A stretch of DNA of 64,000 nucleotides from JAYUZR01 sp043751595 (GTDB taxonomy: Bacteria; Patescibacteriota; UBA1384; CAILIB01): NCBI GenBank assembly GCA_043751595.1, contig JAYUZR010000020.1:1-64000 (forward strand), given 5' to 3'. The position numbers and the translations under genes were made by a program. The notes beneath the pieces were generated by a model, which was not told the DNA's origin, ran no database searches, and was given only the letters and a program-made list of their open reading frames with translations. Shown here one piece after another: positions 32,789 to 40,396 of this stretch. Every line of letters starts with the position of its first letter. The first letter of the stretch is position 1.

Positions 32789-33713
32789 AATTGAGCGCCA
32801 GCGAGTTCATGCAGTAGCGAAGGCCAGTTGGCTCGGGGCCATCATTAAAGACATGACCCAAGTGGGACTGACAACGACCACAAACTACTTCGTCGCGAAC
32901 CATGCCGTGCGAAGTATCGCCCTCAAGCGCGATGGCATCTGGAGAAGCGGTCTGCCAAAAGCTAGGCCAGCCGGTGCCGGAATCAAACTTTTCTTCTGAA
33001 TTAAATAGTAGCTGACCACAAGCACCACAGAAGTACTGGCCCTCTTCGTGATTATCCCAGTACTCGTTGCGGAAGGCAGGCTCAGTACCATGCCCACGCA
33101 GTACTTCGAACTTCTCGGGACTCAGTACTTCTTGCCACTCTTCTGGGGTTTGGGGTAGGGGTTCGCGTAAATATGACATAGGAGGTGTAGTGCGGAGAAA
33201 AGCTTGGTGCTTTGTCCGTAGTTTAGAAAGTTTAGGAACGATCACTACATTGCAGTAGCCCATACTCGGGTTACGAGCATAGTACTGCTGATGTGATTCT
33301 TCCGCCGGATAAAATGGGACTACTTCTTCAAGTACCGTAACGAGAGGATCTGGATAGGCCTCTGTAAGCTCAGTCATAACCTGCTCAGCAACCGCCAGCT
33401 GCTCTTCGGTTCCAAAGATACACGAGCGATATTCAATTCCCACATCGGCCCCCTGGCGGTTAAGCGAGGTCGGATCGTGAGTAGTAAAAAATACCTCGAG
33501 TATATCGTGCAGACTAATAACCTCAGCATCAAAGATAAGCTCGAGCACTTCGGCGTGCGTATTGCCGGCGCTATGCAGGTCTCGGTAGGTTGGGAACTCT
33601 TTTTGTCCGCCAGCATAGCCGCAAAGGGTATGGAGCACTCCATTAATCTGACTAAAAACTGCTTCGGTGCACCAGAAGCACCCGCCACCAAGAATAATTC
33701 GTTCAGGCTTCAT
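32772..33713 (-). CDS. msrAB: Bifunctional methionine sulfoxide reductase A/B
   Basis: The 313-residue product is an MsrA-MsrB fusion. The MsrA part (about residues 1-165) has the active-site GCFWC near the start and the ARNPSMGYC region. The MsrB part (about 175-313) has the zinc pairs CGAC and CGRC and the catalytic RYCMNSLALNF at the end. The pair repairs both S and R epimers of methionine sulfoxide. There is no signal peptide, so it is cytoplasmic. The start overlaps the end of the upstream minus-strand membrane-protein gene by 11 bases. Confidence 0.95.
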   Translation of the reverse strand: MKPERIILGGGCFWCTEAVFSQINGVLHTLCGYAGGQKEFPTYRDLHSAGNTHAEVLELIFDAEVISLHDILEVFFTTHDPTSLNRQGADVGIEYRSCIFGTEEQLAVAEQVMTELTEAYPDPLVTVLEEVVPFYPAEESHQQYYARNPSMGYCNVVIVPKLSKLRTKHQAFLRTTPPMSYLREPLPQTPEEWQEVLSPEKFEVLRGHGTEPAFRNEYWDNHEEGQYFCGACGQLLFNSEEKFDSGTGWPSFWQTASPDAIALEGDTSHGMVRDEVVCGRCQSHLGHVFNDGPEPTGLRYCMNSLALNFIEAS

Positions 33714-34365
33714 GAGTACGCTTTAGAGGTAATCGTTCTTTAAGCTTTGCACCAAGACCCACCAGATGAGGGAAGATAAACTCAGTTACTGCAAGCTTTA
33801 AGGCAAAGAATACACCGATATTACCGGCAATCAACATGGTAAAGGTAAAGGCATTCCCCACTGAAAGCAGGGCGCGATAGATGAGGAAGGAGCTCATCAT
33901 GCACAAGGTATGGATGATGATAAAGCCTGCAATCGTGCGTAGCACTTGGGTTTGAGGAGCCGAAAACCCTTGGCTAAAGACAATTTTAGCCGCCATTTTA
34001 CGCTCGGCCTTAACCTTGGTAACTTTTGAAACCTTAACCAAGCGCACAATTTCAATTCCCAAAATAATAAGAACAGCCAATGTTACCAACGCCAGCGCTC
34101 CTAAGAAGTAAAAGCTATGCCAAATTACTAATTGATCAAGCGAAGCGTCGCGCGAACTTAGTACCCAGAGCAGAGCAAACGAAAGTACTACCTGAGAAAA
34201 GAAGGCGACAAACTTAAACCACGGCCAGTAGCCAAGCAACGTAAGGGCAATGGAGTAGCCGCCAAGAACGAGCAACGATTGCAGCAACGCAACTGTAACT
34301 GCAACCACTCCGCTTACTTCGGACTGAGGGCTCAACAGGTTTACTAGCGCATCGTACAATAACAT
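33703..34365 (-). CDS. Polytopic membrane protein of unknown function
   Basis: The 220-residue product has about five or six membrane segments separated by a basic loop (KVSKVTKVKAERKM, about residues 118-131). I do not recognise a family. The start at 34365 is chosen because TATCAT ends six bases before it and overlaps the -10 of the divergent DHH gene. It is followed by msrAB with an 11-base overlap, so the two are co-expressed. Confidence 0.7.
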   Translation of the reverse strand: MLLYDALVNLLSPQSEVSGVVAVTVALLQSLLVLGGYSIALTLLGYWPWFKFVAFFSQVVLSFALLWVLSSRDASLDQLVIWHSFYFLGALALVTLAVLIILGIEIVRLVKVSKVTKVKAERKMAAKIVFSQGFSAPQTQVLRTIAGFIIIHTLCMMSSFLIYRALLSVGNAFTFTMLIAGNIGVFFALKLAVTEFIFPHLVGLGAKLKERLPLKRTHEA

Positions 34366-34371
34366 ACGAAT

Positions 34372-34381
34372 ATGATACCGT
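34372..34381. promoter_or_regulatory. Overlapping divergent -10 elements
   Basis: Plus strand: TGA-TACCGT (34373-34381) ends six bases before the ATG at 34388. Minus strand: TATCAT (34377-34372) ends six bases before the ATG at 34365. The two start codons are separated by only 22 bases. Confidence 0.6.
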
Positions 34382-34387
34382 ACCTGT

Positions 34388-35341
34388 ATGATTGTCGTCA
34401 CCTCATACCCCACTCCCGATCTCGATGGTGTTGCCTGCAGCATTGCCTACGCCGAGCTTCTCCAGGCTCAAAACCGGCCAGCGCAAGCCTTCATTGAAGG
34501 AGCCCCTCATCTGGTGGCCCAGCACATTCTTGCTAAGGCAGGTCTTTCCTTCCAAGATTTTGAGCACCTACCAAACGAGATCTCAGAAGTCTTTTACACC
34601 GACGATTCTTTCATCGATTCCGTCCCTGTTGCCATCGATCCCTATCAAATTACCGAAATCGTAGATCATCATTCCGATGGTCGCCCGGAAGAGTTTCCCA
34701 ATCTTGTTACTATTCAAAATGAAGAAGTTGGCGCGGCGGCCACCCTTATTGCCGAAAAGTTTAAAGCAGGCGGCGTGGACCCAACTAAGGCCAGCGCATT
34801 ACTGCTATACGGCGCCATTATCGATAACTCGCTCAACTTCTCAACCAGCAACACCAGCGATCGAGATAGAGAAATGGCTACCTGGCTTCGTCAGCTCCAC
34901 CAGCTTTCCTCCGAAGACGAACTAGCCAGCGAAATCTTTACTACCCGAAGCGAGCTTACCGATTCAGAAATAGTGCAGTGCTTAATTGAAGATAACTTCC
35001 CTATTAAAGGGCTCGCCGAAGGCTACTCGCTAGCGGTTGGCCAGCTTGAAATCTCATTTGAGCATTCCGGCATACTAGAGAAGGGCGCCTTACTCGCTCG
35101 CGCAACCAAGGGCATTGCCTCGCGCTACGATTGCAAGCAAAGTGCCGCCATCTTAGTTGATCTAAGCGCCGATAGATCGCACATCATTACCCTCACTCCA
35201 GAGCTTGCCCGTCTCTTTGCCAATGCCATTGAGGGATCAAATTTGCTCGATGCCTGCCAGCTAGAACTGCCACACAGAATGCAGCGAAAAACAATTGTCC
35301 CCCTCTTCCGCAGCCACCTTGAGCACATCTTCAGTGCATAA
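34388..35341 (+). CDS. DHH-family phosphoesterase
   Basis: The 317-residue product has the DHH superfamily metal motifs: DLDGVACS (about residues 11-18), a middle Asp in VAIDPYQI or GAIIDNS, and EIVDHHSDG (about 90-98). The layout resembles manganese-dependent inorganic pyrophosphatase and exopolyphosphatase relatives, with a second domain of the DHHA2 type. The substrate may be pyrophosphate or a nucleotide. It overlaps the following membrane gene by eight bases. Confidence 0.85.
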   Translation: MIVVTSYPTPDLDGVACSIAYAELLQAQNRPAQAFIEGAPHLVAQHILAKAGLSFQDFEHLPNEISEVFYTDDSFIDSVPVAIDPYQITEIVDHHSDGRPEEFPNLVTIQNEEVGAAATLIAEKFKAGGVDPTKASALLLYGAIIDNSLNFSTSNTSDRDREMATWLRQLHQLSSEDELASEIFTTRSELTDSEIVQCLIEDNFPIKGLAEGYSLAVGQLEISFEHSGILEKGALLARATKGIASRYDCKQSAAILVDLSADRSHIITLTPELARLFANAIEGSNLLDACQLELPHRMQRKTIVPLFRSHLEHIFSA

Positions 35342-35861
35342 ACGGCGCCAGCTTTTTCTCCTCCTCTTTTTTGTGCTGAGCTGGATGACGGTAGGGTATG
35401 ATATTCCCTTTCTCTACACTACCGTTCCACCCCAGCTCTGGCCTTTCATCGCCGTCTGCCCGCTGTATCCCCCGCTCCTGGCTCGCTACCTACTAAAAGG
35501 CAACCGCAAAGAAGATGCCGCCGATACCATTGGCCTTCTTGGTTGTGCAGTATATGGCATCTTAAGCATTGCCTACTACACCATCCAGCCCTTCTTTCCC
35601 CTCCTTGTTCTTTCTATGATCTGGGTAGCAGGCTACGGTACACTTGCCCTTTTCTCGCGACCTATCCAATCACTCAGACTACGATTACTGGCCTTACTCT
35701 GGATTTTCGCCGCACTCAGCGCGCAGTATCTTACCAACACCTTTGGCTATTTTGATTTTAGCCAGTTACCCGCAGGGGCTATCGGCTGGTTTTACGTCGC
35801 CGGAATTATCTTGGCCGTAGCACTTACCCTGGCACCCTACCGACGAACCATCGTTCGGTGA
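35334..35861 (+). CDS. Membrane protein, about six TM segments
   Basis: The 175-residue product begins MHKRRQLFLLLFFVLSW at a GTG that overlaps the DHH stop by eight bases, the usual coupling here. About six hydrophobic helices can be counted. There is no family that I recognise. Its last 25 bases overlap the convergent TPR gene. Confidence 0.68.
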   Translation: MHKRRQLFLLLFFVLSWMTVGYDIPFLYTTVPPQLWPFIAVCPLYPPLLARYLLKGNRKEDAADTIGLLGCAVYGILSIAYYTIQPFFPLLVLSMIWVAGYGTLALFSRPIQSLRLRLLALLWIFAALSAQYLTNTFGYFDFSQLPAGAIGWFYVAGIILAVALTLAPYRRTIVR

Positions 35862-36586
35862 GCCACCTTCTTCTCCACTGCCTCGGCTAGTAAATCTTTG
35901 TATTCCATCTCACTTGGGGCAATTTTAAGCGCCTTTTTAAACGAAGATTCAGCCTTGGCATATTGGCGCATTGCCAAATACGCCATCCCAAGATTAGCGT
36001 GACGAGAAGCATTGGCTTCATCTAACCGCACCGATTGCTCGAAGACGCGCACTGCCTCGGCAAACTTATCTTGATGATACAAAACTAAGCCTAAGTTATT
36101 AAGCAGATTGCCGTTATCGGGATCGGTCTTCAGCGCCTGGCGAAAAGCAGCTTCGGCGTCGGTATAATCTTCGCCCAGCTCGAGATAGATGACACCAAGA
36201 CGAGCATAGGCCTTACTGCAACGCGGATCTTCAGCCGCAATTTTTACATAGGATTCTTCGGCGGCCTTATATTCACCCTTTCTAAAATGAGCATCGGCTT
36301 CGTCCATTAGCTTTTGCAGAGGCTCGGGCAACGAAGGGGTTTTTGGCTCAACAGGATCGTTATACCTTGCCTGGGTATGCAGCGGATCTGGAAGCGAGCG
36401 CATCGGAACATCTTCCATAAAATCTTTCATCGATTGCTTAGCCGCTGAGCGGGGCTGAGCTGGAGCTTTTTCTTTCTTAATACGAGGCTCTCCCCTACCA
36501 CTGAAAAGGCGCGCGCGAACTTCTTGCCAATCTATAAAAAGACTAACAAGGATAAGAACGAGAAGTGCGACAACGTAGGGAAGCAT
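35837..36586 (-). CDS. Membrane-anchored TPR protein
   Basis: The 249-residue product has one N-terminal membrane helix (about residues 3-20), a charged proline-rich linker to about 95, and about four tetratricopeptide repeats (ADAHFRKGEYKAAEESYVKI, then AYARLGVIYLELGEDYTDAEAAF, NLLNNLGLVLYHQDKFAEAV, RHANLGMAYLAMRQYAKAE). It should face the cytoplasm as a protein-interaction scaffold. It lies three bases after the delta-prime-like gene. Confidence 0.88.
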   Translation of the reverse strand: MLPYVVALLVLILVSLFIDWQEVRARLFSGRGEPRIKKEKAPAQPRSAAKQSMKDFMEDVPMRSLPDPLHTQARYNDPVEPKTPSLPEPLQKLMDEADAHFRKGEYKAAEESYVKIAAEDPRCSKAYARLGVIYLELGEDYTDAEAAFRQALKTDPDNGNLLNNLGLVLYHQDKFAEAVRVFEQSVRLDEANASRHANLGMAYLAMRQYAKAESSFKKALKIAPSEMEYKDLLAEAVEKKVAHRTMVRR

Positions 36587-36589
36587 TCG

Positions 36590-37114
36590 TTAAGGTTTAG
36601 TGAACAACGGTAGCGTATCACTCCTGATACCCTGATGGACAGATGGCACGAGCGACAAGGTATCGCGAAGGAGTTGGCGATCATCTGGATTCTCGATCGA
36701 ATACGAAGTAAGGACTGATTTCCAGGGTGTTTGCGATGCGCCCTTACTAACCACTACCATCTGCACCCGTGAGCGAATGGTGGGTAATACGCCATCTTTT
36801 TCTGCTAATAAAATGAGGTGCACCCCCGGTGGTGGCTCCTCGAGCGTTTTAAGGAGGGTATTTGCCGCTTCGCGCAGCAGGCGATCTGCCTGTGGGATAA
36901 TTACCATTCTTCCCTTTTCTCCCACAGCACTTACCTGGACAAAACGTCGTAGCTCTTGTGCCAGTTGCACCGAGGGCACGTTAGTAAGATTTTCTGGAGC
37001 CCAAAAATCGGCCGGATGCACCAGCTCGGCGCAAGCATCGGCAATTACTCGCCACTCAGCACTTGGCGCAAGAAAAAGCCAGGCCGGAAAGGAAAAAACA
37101 GCAGGTAATTTCAC
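36590..37114 (-). CDS. Minimal DNA polymerase III delta-prime-like protein
   Basis: The 174-residue product carries the clamp-loader core segment GRMVIIPQADRLLREAANTLLKTLEEPP, then LILLAEKDGVLPTIRSRVQMV (Walker B/sensor 1 region with the SRC-like arginine). It lacks the N-terminal P-loop subdomain and most of the collar domain, being about half the size of typical delta-prime (HolB). The start is probably the second of two GTG codons, since TGC-TAGTCT ends six bases before it. It may be a reduced clamp-loader subunit. Confidence 0.75.
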   Translation of the reverse strand: MKLPAVFSFPAWLFLAPSAEWRVIADACAELVHPADFWAPENLTNVPSVQLAQELRRFVQVSAVGEKGRMVIIPQADRLLREAANTLLKTLEEPPPGVHLILLAEKDGVLPTIRSRVQMVVVSKGASQTPWKSVLTSYSIENPDDRQLLRDTLSLVPSVHQGIRSDTLPLFTKP

Positions 37115-37120
37115 CACACC

Positions 37121-37129
37121 AGACTAGCA
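37121..37129 (-). promoter_or_regulatory. Extended -10, leaderless GTG start of 36590-37114
   Basis: On the minus strand TGC-TAGTCT is followed by GGTGTG and then GTG at 37114. The six-base rule favours this GTG over the one at 37117. Confidence 0.6.
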
Positions 37130-37166
37130 CCTTGTAAGCACCCTCACCATGGTGTACACCTTAACC

Positions 37167-37625
37167 ATGCAAGATAGCGTTCCACCACAACCTTCTTCCC
37201 CCGTCCGTAGCTCGCGCATTCCTGAGAAAAAGGAGATTATTACTCCTAAGTTTCAGGACATGGTGTTGTTTGATGAACGAACCGGCGAGCCTTTTGTCTT
37301 TAGTGCCAAGCAGCAAGAATATTTTACCGATCAGGGTCTACAAACCATCCCCAATAAAACTCCCGCTCGCCGCAAAGAGAACGAGCTTAAGCGCTACGAA
37401 GGCAAGGAGCTTATTAAGGTTACCTGCAAAGTCTGCAAGAAAATCGGAAAAGTACTGCAAGAGGTAGCCGATCCCGAAGAAGTATACTGCGACGAATGCT
37501 TCGCCAAGGCCTGGCAGGCCCGCCTCGATTCCGACCCTGTCTTTGCCGCCCAGTTTGCCGAAGAAGAAGCTGCCGCCGACGCCGAGCTTGAACGACTCAA
37601 GCAAGAATCTGAGTTACGGAATTAA
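37167..37625 (+). CDS. Zinc-ribbon protein
   Basis: The 152-residue product has a middle block FVFSAKQQEYFTDQGLQ like the 'FvFtagEQ.Fy...G' motif of the zf-trcl type zinc ribbon, and two cysteine pairs (CKVC and CDEC, about residues 91-94 and 116-119). The C-terminus is an acidic helix. Its role is unknown, possibly nucleic-acid binding. I use the second ATG because TACACC ends six bases before it. Confidence 0.75.
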   Translation: MQDSVPPQPSSPVRSSRIPEKKEIITPKFQDMVLFDERTGEPFVFSAKQQEYFTDQGLQTIPNKTPARRKENELKRYEGKELIKVTCKVCKKIGKVLQEVADPEEVYCDECFAKAWQARLDSDPVFAAQFAEEEAAADAELERLKQESELRN

Positions 37626-37626
37626 A

Positions 37627-37659
37627 AAAATGGCTACCTATGCGGTGGCCATTTTTTCT
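37627..37659. terminator. Bidirectional terminator between 37167-37625 and rpmB
   Basis: AAAAAATGGC and GCCATTTTTT form a stem whose right arm lies inside the 3' end of rpmB; the rpmB stop codon is in the loop. Confidence 0.75.
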
Positions 37660-37826
37660 TGCATCTGACGAGACGCGGTTTTGATGGTGCGGATGCAGCG
37701 AGTGCAAACCATCATGCCTTGTACCTTTTGGATATTTGGCTGGAAAAACCGCGGAGTCTTGTGCTGGGACTTAGGGATGTTGCGTCCAGCAACTGGACCC
37801 TTCCCGCATAGCTGACATTTAGACAT
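37638..37826 (-). CDS. rpmB: 50S ribosomal protein L28
   Basis: The 62-residue product starts MSKCQLCGKGPVAGRNIPKSQHKTPRFF, with the L28 zinc pair CQLC and a second pair in CTRC, and ends KTASRQMQEK. This is a zinc-binding L28. The start is set at 37826; upstream in-frame residues do not resemble L28. No Shine-Dalgarno sequence is evident. Confidence 0.93.
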   Translation of the reverse strand: MSKCQLCGKGPVAGRNIPKSQHKTPRFFQPNIQKVQGMMVCTRCIRTIKTASRQMQEKMATA

Positions 37827-37913
37827 GACGCGCGTAACAAATGATTGAAAGTACTGTGGGACACTACCAGGTATAGAAGAGATGTGCAAGATTAAGGAGG
37901 GTACGTATACGTT

Positions 37914-37947
37914 AAGTGCCGCTCACGATACATCGTGAGCGGCACTT
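37914..37947. terminator. 15-bp perfect hairpin after 37950-38594
   Basis: AAGTGCCGCTCACGA and TCGTGAGCGGCACTT pair perfectly around the loop TACA. It immediately follows the minus-strand kinase-like gene and has no T run, so a terminator role is likely but not typical. Confidence 0.65.
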
Positions 37948-37949
37948 GG

Positions 37950-38594
37950 TTATTTGGTCTCCAGGAGACTCCCGAGGATTTGTCTTAGCTTGCAGAATGT
38001 TACTTCTGCAAGGCTATCATTGAGCAAAATATGGAGTTGGCCCCTTTTTGCTCTTTCCTCAGAATCCGCCTTCCCGTCCTTAAACATCTGTAACCGCGCC
38101 CTTATCTCAGCCGATCCAACCACTTGACCGTTTTTCTCTGCCCGAGAAAGGATTCTCTGCTTGAGAGTCCTTTGTTTGCTTACTGTCACGTAAACAATAA
38201 CGGGCTCAAGATCTGACGGGAGTGCCGCAAGAAGACTATCGAGAGTGCTAATTCCGATATCTACCACTGGCACGCAGTCGGGTGAAACACGAGCGAGATC
38301 CTCGAAGGCTTTTAGGTAGTAGCCGTAACTATTGCCATTTAAGCCTAAAAACGTGATCGCACCCTCCTTGGTAAGACCCGTCTTCTGGACATATTGCCGG
38401 AATGCCTGACCGGGCACTCGCTCCAACTCTTCGTTGCGAAGGTCTCTCTCGCACCATGAAGGTACGCGTTGAAACTTTCGAAATAAAGAAAAGAGCAACT
38501 CAGCCATCTTCCCCTTGCCAGCGCCACTTGGGCCTAGCAGTATTAAAATCTTTCCTGATCGAAATAATCCTTCAGGAATCCTTACCTCTACCAA
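37950..38594 (-). CDS. Guanylate kinase-like P-loop protein with TTG start
   Basis: The 214-residue product has Walker A ILLGPSGAGKGKM (about residues 18-30) and a general guanylate/adenylate kinase-like layout (VYVTVSKQRTLKQRILSRAEK is a lid-like helix). True Gmk landmarks such as the TTR...E and GVDY motifs are not evident, so the substrate is uncertain. The TTG start is supported by GGAGAGGTG six bases upstream. It has strong Shine-Dalgarno use and a private hairpin, like the other apparently acquired genes here. Confidence 0.7.
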   Translation of the reverse strand: MVEVRIPEGLFRSGKILILLGPSGAGKGKMAELLFSLFRKFQRVPSWCERDLRNEELERVPGQAFRQYVQKTGLTKEGAITFLGLNGNSYGYYLKAFEDLARVSPDCVPVVDIGISTLDSLLAALPSDLEPVIVYVTVSKQRTLKQRILSRAEKNGQVVGSAEIRARLQMFKDGKADSEERAKRGQLHILLNDSLAEVTFCKLRQILGSLLETK

Positions 38595-38712
38595 CTCATC
38601 ACCTCTCCCAATCGCTGCTGGAACAGCGAGTATTTCGCCTACTATCCGTAGGCTACGAAGGGATATTTACTGCTAATTTCATTAAATAGCAATGGGTGCC
38701 ATACCTTGATTC

Positions 38713-38721
38713 TGCTATACT
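38713..38721 (+). promoter_or_regulatory. Extended -10, leaderless start of 38728-39348
   Basis: TGC-TATACT ends six bases before the ATG at 38728. Confidence 0.72.
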
Positions 38722-38727
38722 TGGCCT

Positions 38728-39348
38728 ATGAACCTGCTTTCTCTTCTTATCTCCTCCCCCATTACCGCGCTCAGCGCAATTCTCTGCTTAGTGGCTGCTC
38801 TTACCGTGCACGAATGGGCTCACGCCTGGGTAGCGTATAAGCTAGGCGACGATACTCCGTATTATGATGGCCGGGTTACGCTTAATCCTCTCGCGCATCT
38901 TGATCCTCTAGGCACGATTGCCTTCCTCATTTTTAGCTTTGGCTGGGGTAAGCCCGTACTCATTAACCCAAATAACTTTAAGCGCCGAAGCGATGAATTA
39001 TTAGTTGCGTTGGCGGGGCCAGCCAGTAATCTTGTTTTTGCCCTCCTTCTCAATCTTCTTGCCTTTGCGGTTGGAGGCATCTTTGGAGAACTCCTAAGAC
39101 TAGCCTCACTTATTAATGTAAGTCTGGCCGCCTTTAATATCCTGCCAATTCCCCCATTGGATGGCTCGAGCATTATCGATATCTTTTTCCCTGGCTATAA
39201 GCAGTTGGGCGGAAGCTTGCCAGCTCTCATCGGCCTACTCATTCTCATCAACTTACCGATTGGCGATACCACCCTTATTCGGTATCTAATGAACCCGGTT
39301 ATCCACCTATTTTCCTACCTTACCACTCTTGGCTGGCACCTTTCGTAG
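38728..39348 (+). CDS. Site-2 protease family membrane peptidase (M50)
   Basis: The 206-residue product has the zinc motif HEWAH (about residues 28-32) in the first part, then NPLAHLDPLGTIAFLIF, and the second ligand region NILPIPPLDGSSI (about 139-151) with the Asp of the DG motif. Four to five membrane segments frame these. It is a minimal rhomboid-like-size M50 intramembrane protease without a PDZ domain. Substrate unknown. The last 42 bases overlap the convergent methyltransferase gene. Confidence 0.92.
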   Translation: MNLLSLLISSPITALSAILCLVAALTVHEWAHAWVAYKLGDDTPYYDGRVTLNPLAHLDPLGTIAFLIFSFGWGKPVLINPNNFKRRSDELLVALAGPASNLVFALLLNLLAFAVGGIFGELLRLASLINVSLAAFNILPIPPLDGSSIIDIFFPGYKQLGGSLPALIGLLILINLPIGDTTLIRYLMNPVIHLFSYLTTLGWHLS

Positions 39349-39921
39349 ATCGTACACGTACATACGCTTCTGCCAGCTGGTAAGCTCAATAGTTTCAGTG
39401 GGCTCTAGCCCTTCAATCGCAAAAGTAAGAGAAAGTACTAGGCAGTTATCCAGCTTCTTCTCGGTGTACAGCTTGGTAATAAGCTGCGGAAATAAATAGC
39501 AATACACTACTCCAGGAGGCGCATAATCTACCTTAAAAAGATCGGCGTATACCCAGGTAACCGCCGTTTTAGTACGTGCCAACATAAAGCGGATCTTACC
39601 AGCCACTAAAATTGCTGGCCCGATCTCGATTGCCACAACTTGCTTCCATTTGTAGGCTGCCGCTAAGTAGTAGGCCACAATTCCCATTCCTGCCCCTGGT
39701 TCATATAACGTATACTTGGCAATTTCTTGCTCCTCTCCTACGTATTTCTCCAGCACTTTCTTTACCACTTTCCCTTGCTCTTTAATGTTTGAGCCATGGT
39801 ACAGCACGCGATCTTTTTTAGAGCTCTGCTGGGTTTCAAATAAAAAGGCCAAGTACCACAAAATCACCACTCCGATAACTACCTGGAGAAAAACCGCCAA
39901 TCCCTGAAGAAAGGTAACCAT
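39307..39921 (-). CDS. Membrane-anchored SAM-dependent methyltransferase-like protein
   Basis: The 204-residue product has one N-terminal membrane helix (about residues 7-27) and a class I methyltransferase fold: YEPGAGMGIVAYYLAAAY is motif I, VAIEIGPAILVAGKIR the following acidic strand, WVYADLF the next. It resembles small 'SAM-dependent' proteins close to FkbM/ FAM173-like methyltransferases. Substrate unknown. It starts at the stop base of bcp. Confidence 0.75.
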   Translation of the reverse strand: MVTFLQGLAVFLQVVIGVVILWYLAFLFETQQSSKKDRVLYHGSNIKEQGKVVKKVLEKYVGEEQEIAKYTLYEPGAGMGIVAYYLAAAYKWKQVVAIEIGPAILVAGKIRFMLARTKTAVTWVYADLFKVDYAPPGVVYCYLFPQLITKLYTEKKLDNCLVLSLTFAIEGLEPTETIELTSWQKRMYVYDLRKVPAKSGKVGK

Positions 39922-40376
39922 TAACCTTGTAGCTCGGCGATAGCCGCCAAGAGCTCATCCGCGTGGCCGGCCGGCGTGACCCCGGCAAAAGTACGGACAA
40001 TCTCGCCCTTGGGATCTACTAAATAGGTATTGCGCAAAATACCCTCGTATTCCTTGCCCATAAACTTTTTGAGACCCCAGGCGCCAAGGTCTTTAATAAA
40101 CCCAAGCTCAGGATCGGAAAGAAGGGTAAAGGGAAGATCAAACTTTTGGGCAAACTTCTTGTGTGAAGCAACGCTATCTTTAGAAACACCGATCACCTTT
40201 ACCCCTTTTTCGGTCAGGGTCACAAATGAATCGCGAAAACCGCAGGCCTCGGTGGTGCAGCCGGGGGTATCATCCTTGGGATAGCAATAAACGATGATCC
40301 ACTTACCGGCAAAATCGGCATTAGTACGAGTCTCGCCGGTTTGATCAGGAAGAGAAAAGGAAGGGAGTTTAGTCAT
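39921..40376 (-). CDS. bcp: Thioredoxin-dependent peroxiredoxin, BCP/PrxQ type
   Basis: The 151-residue product has the PrxQ active site DDTPGCTTEACGFRD (about residues 35-49), with the peroxidatic Cys in PGCTTEA and the resolving Cys five residues later. LPSFSLPDQTGE and LVDPKGEIVRTF are conserved ends. It reduces organic and hydrogen peroxides with thioredoxin. TGC-TAGCAT ends six bases before the ATG. Confidence 0.95.
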   Translation of the reverse strand: MTKLPSFSLPDQTGETRTNADFAGKWIIVYCYPKDDTPGCTTEACGFRDSFVTLTEKGVKVIGVSKDSVASHKKFAQKFDLPFTLLSDPELGFIKDLGAWGLKKFMGKEYEGILRNTYLVDPKGEIVRTFAGVTPAGHADELLAAIAELQG

Positions 40377-40382
40377 ACGTGT

Positions 40383-40391
40383 ATGCTAGCA
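40383..40391 (-). promoter_or_regulatory. Extended -10, leaderless start of bcp
   Basis: On the minus strand TGC-TAGCAT is followed by six bases and the ATG at 40376. Confidence 0.72.
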
Positions 40392-40396
40392 GGCGG

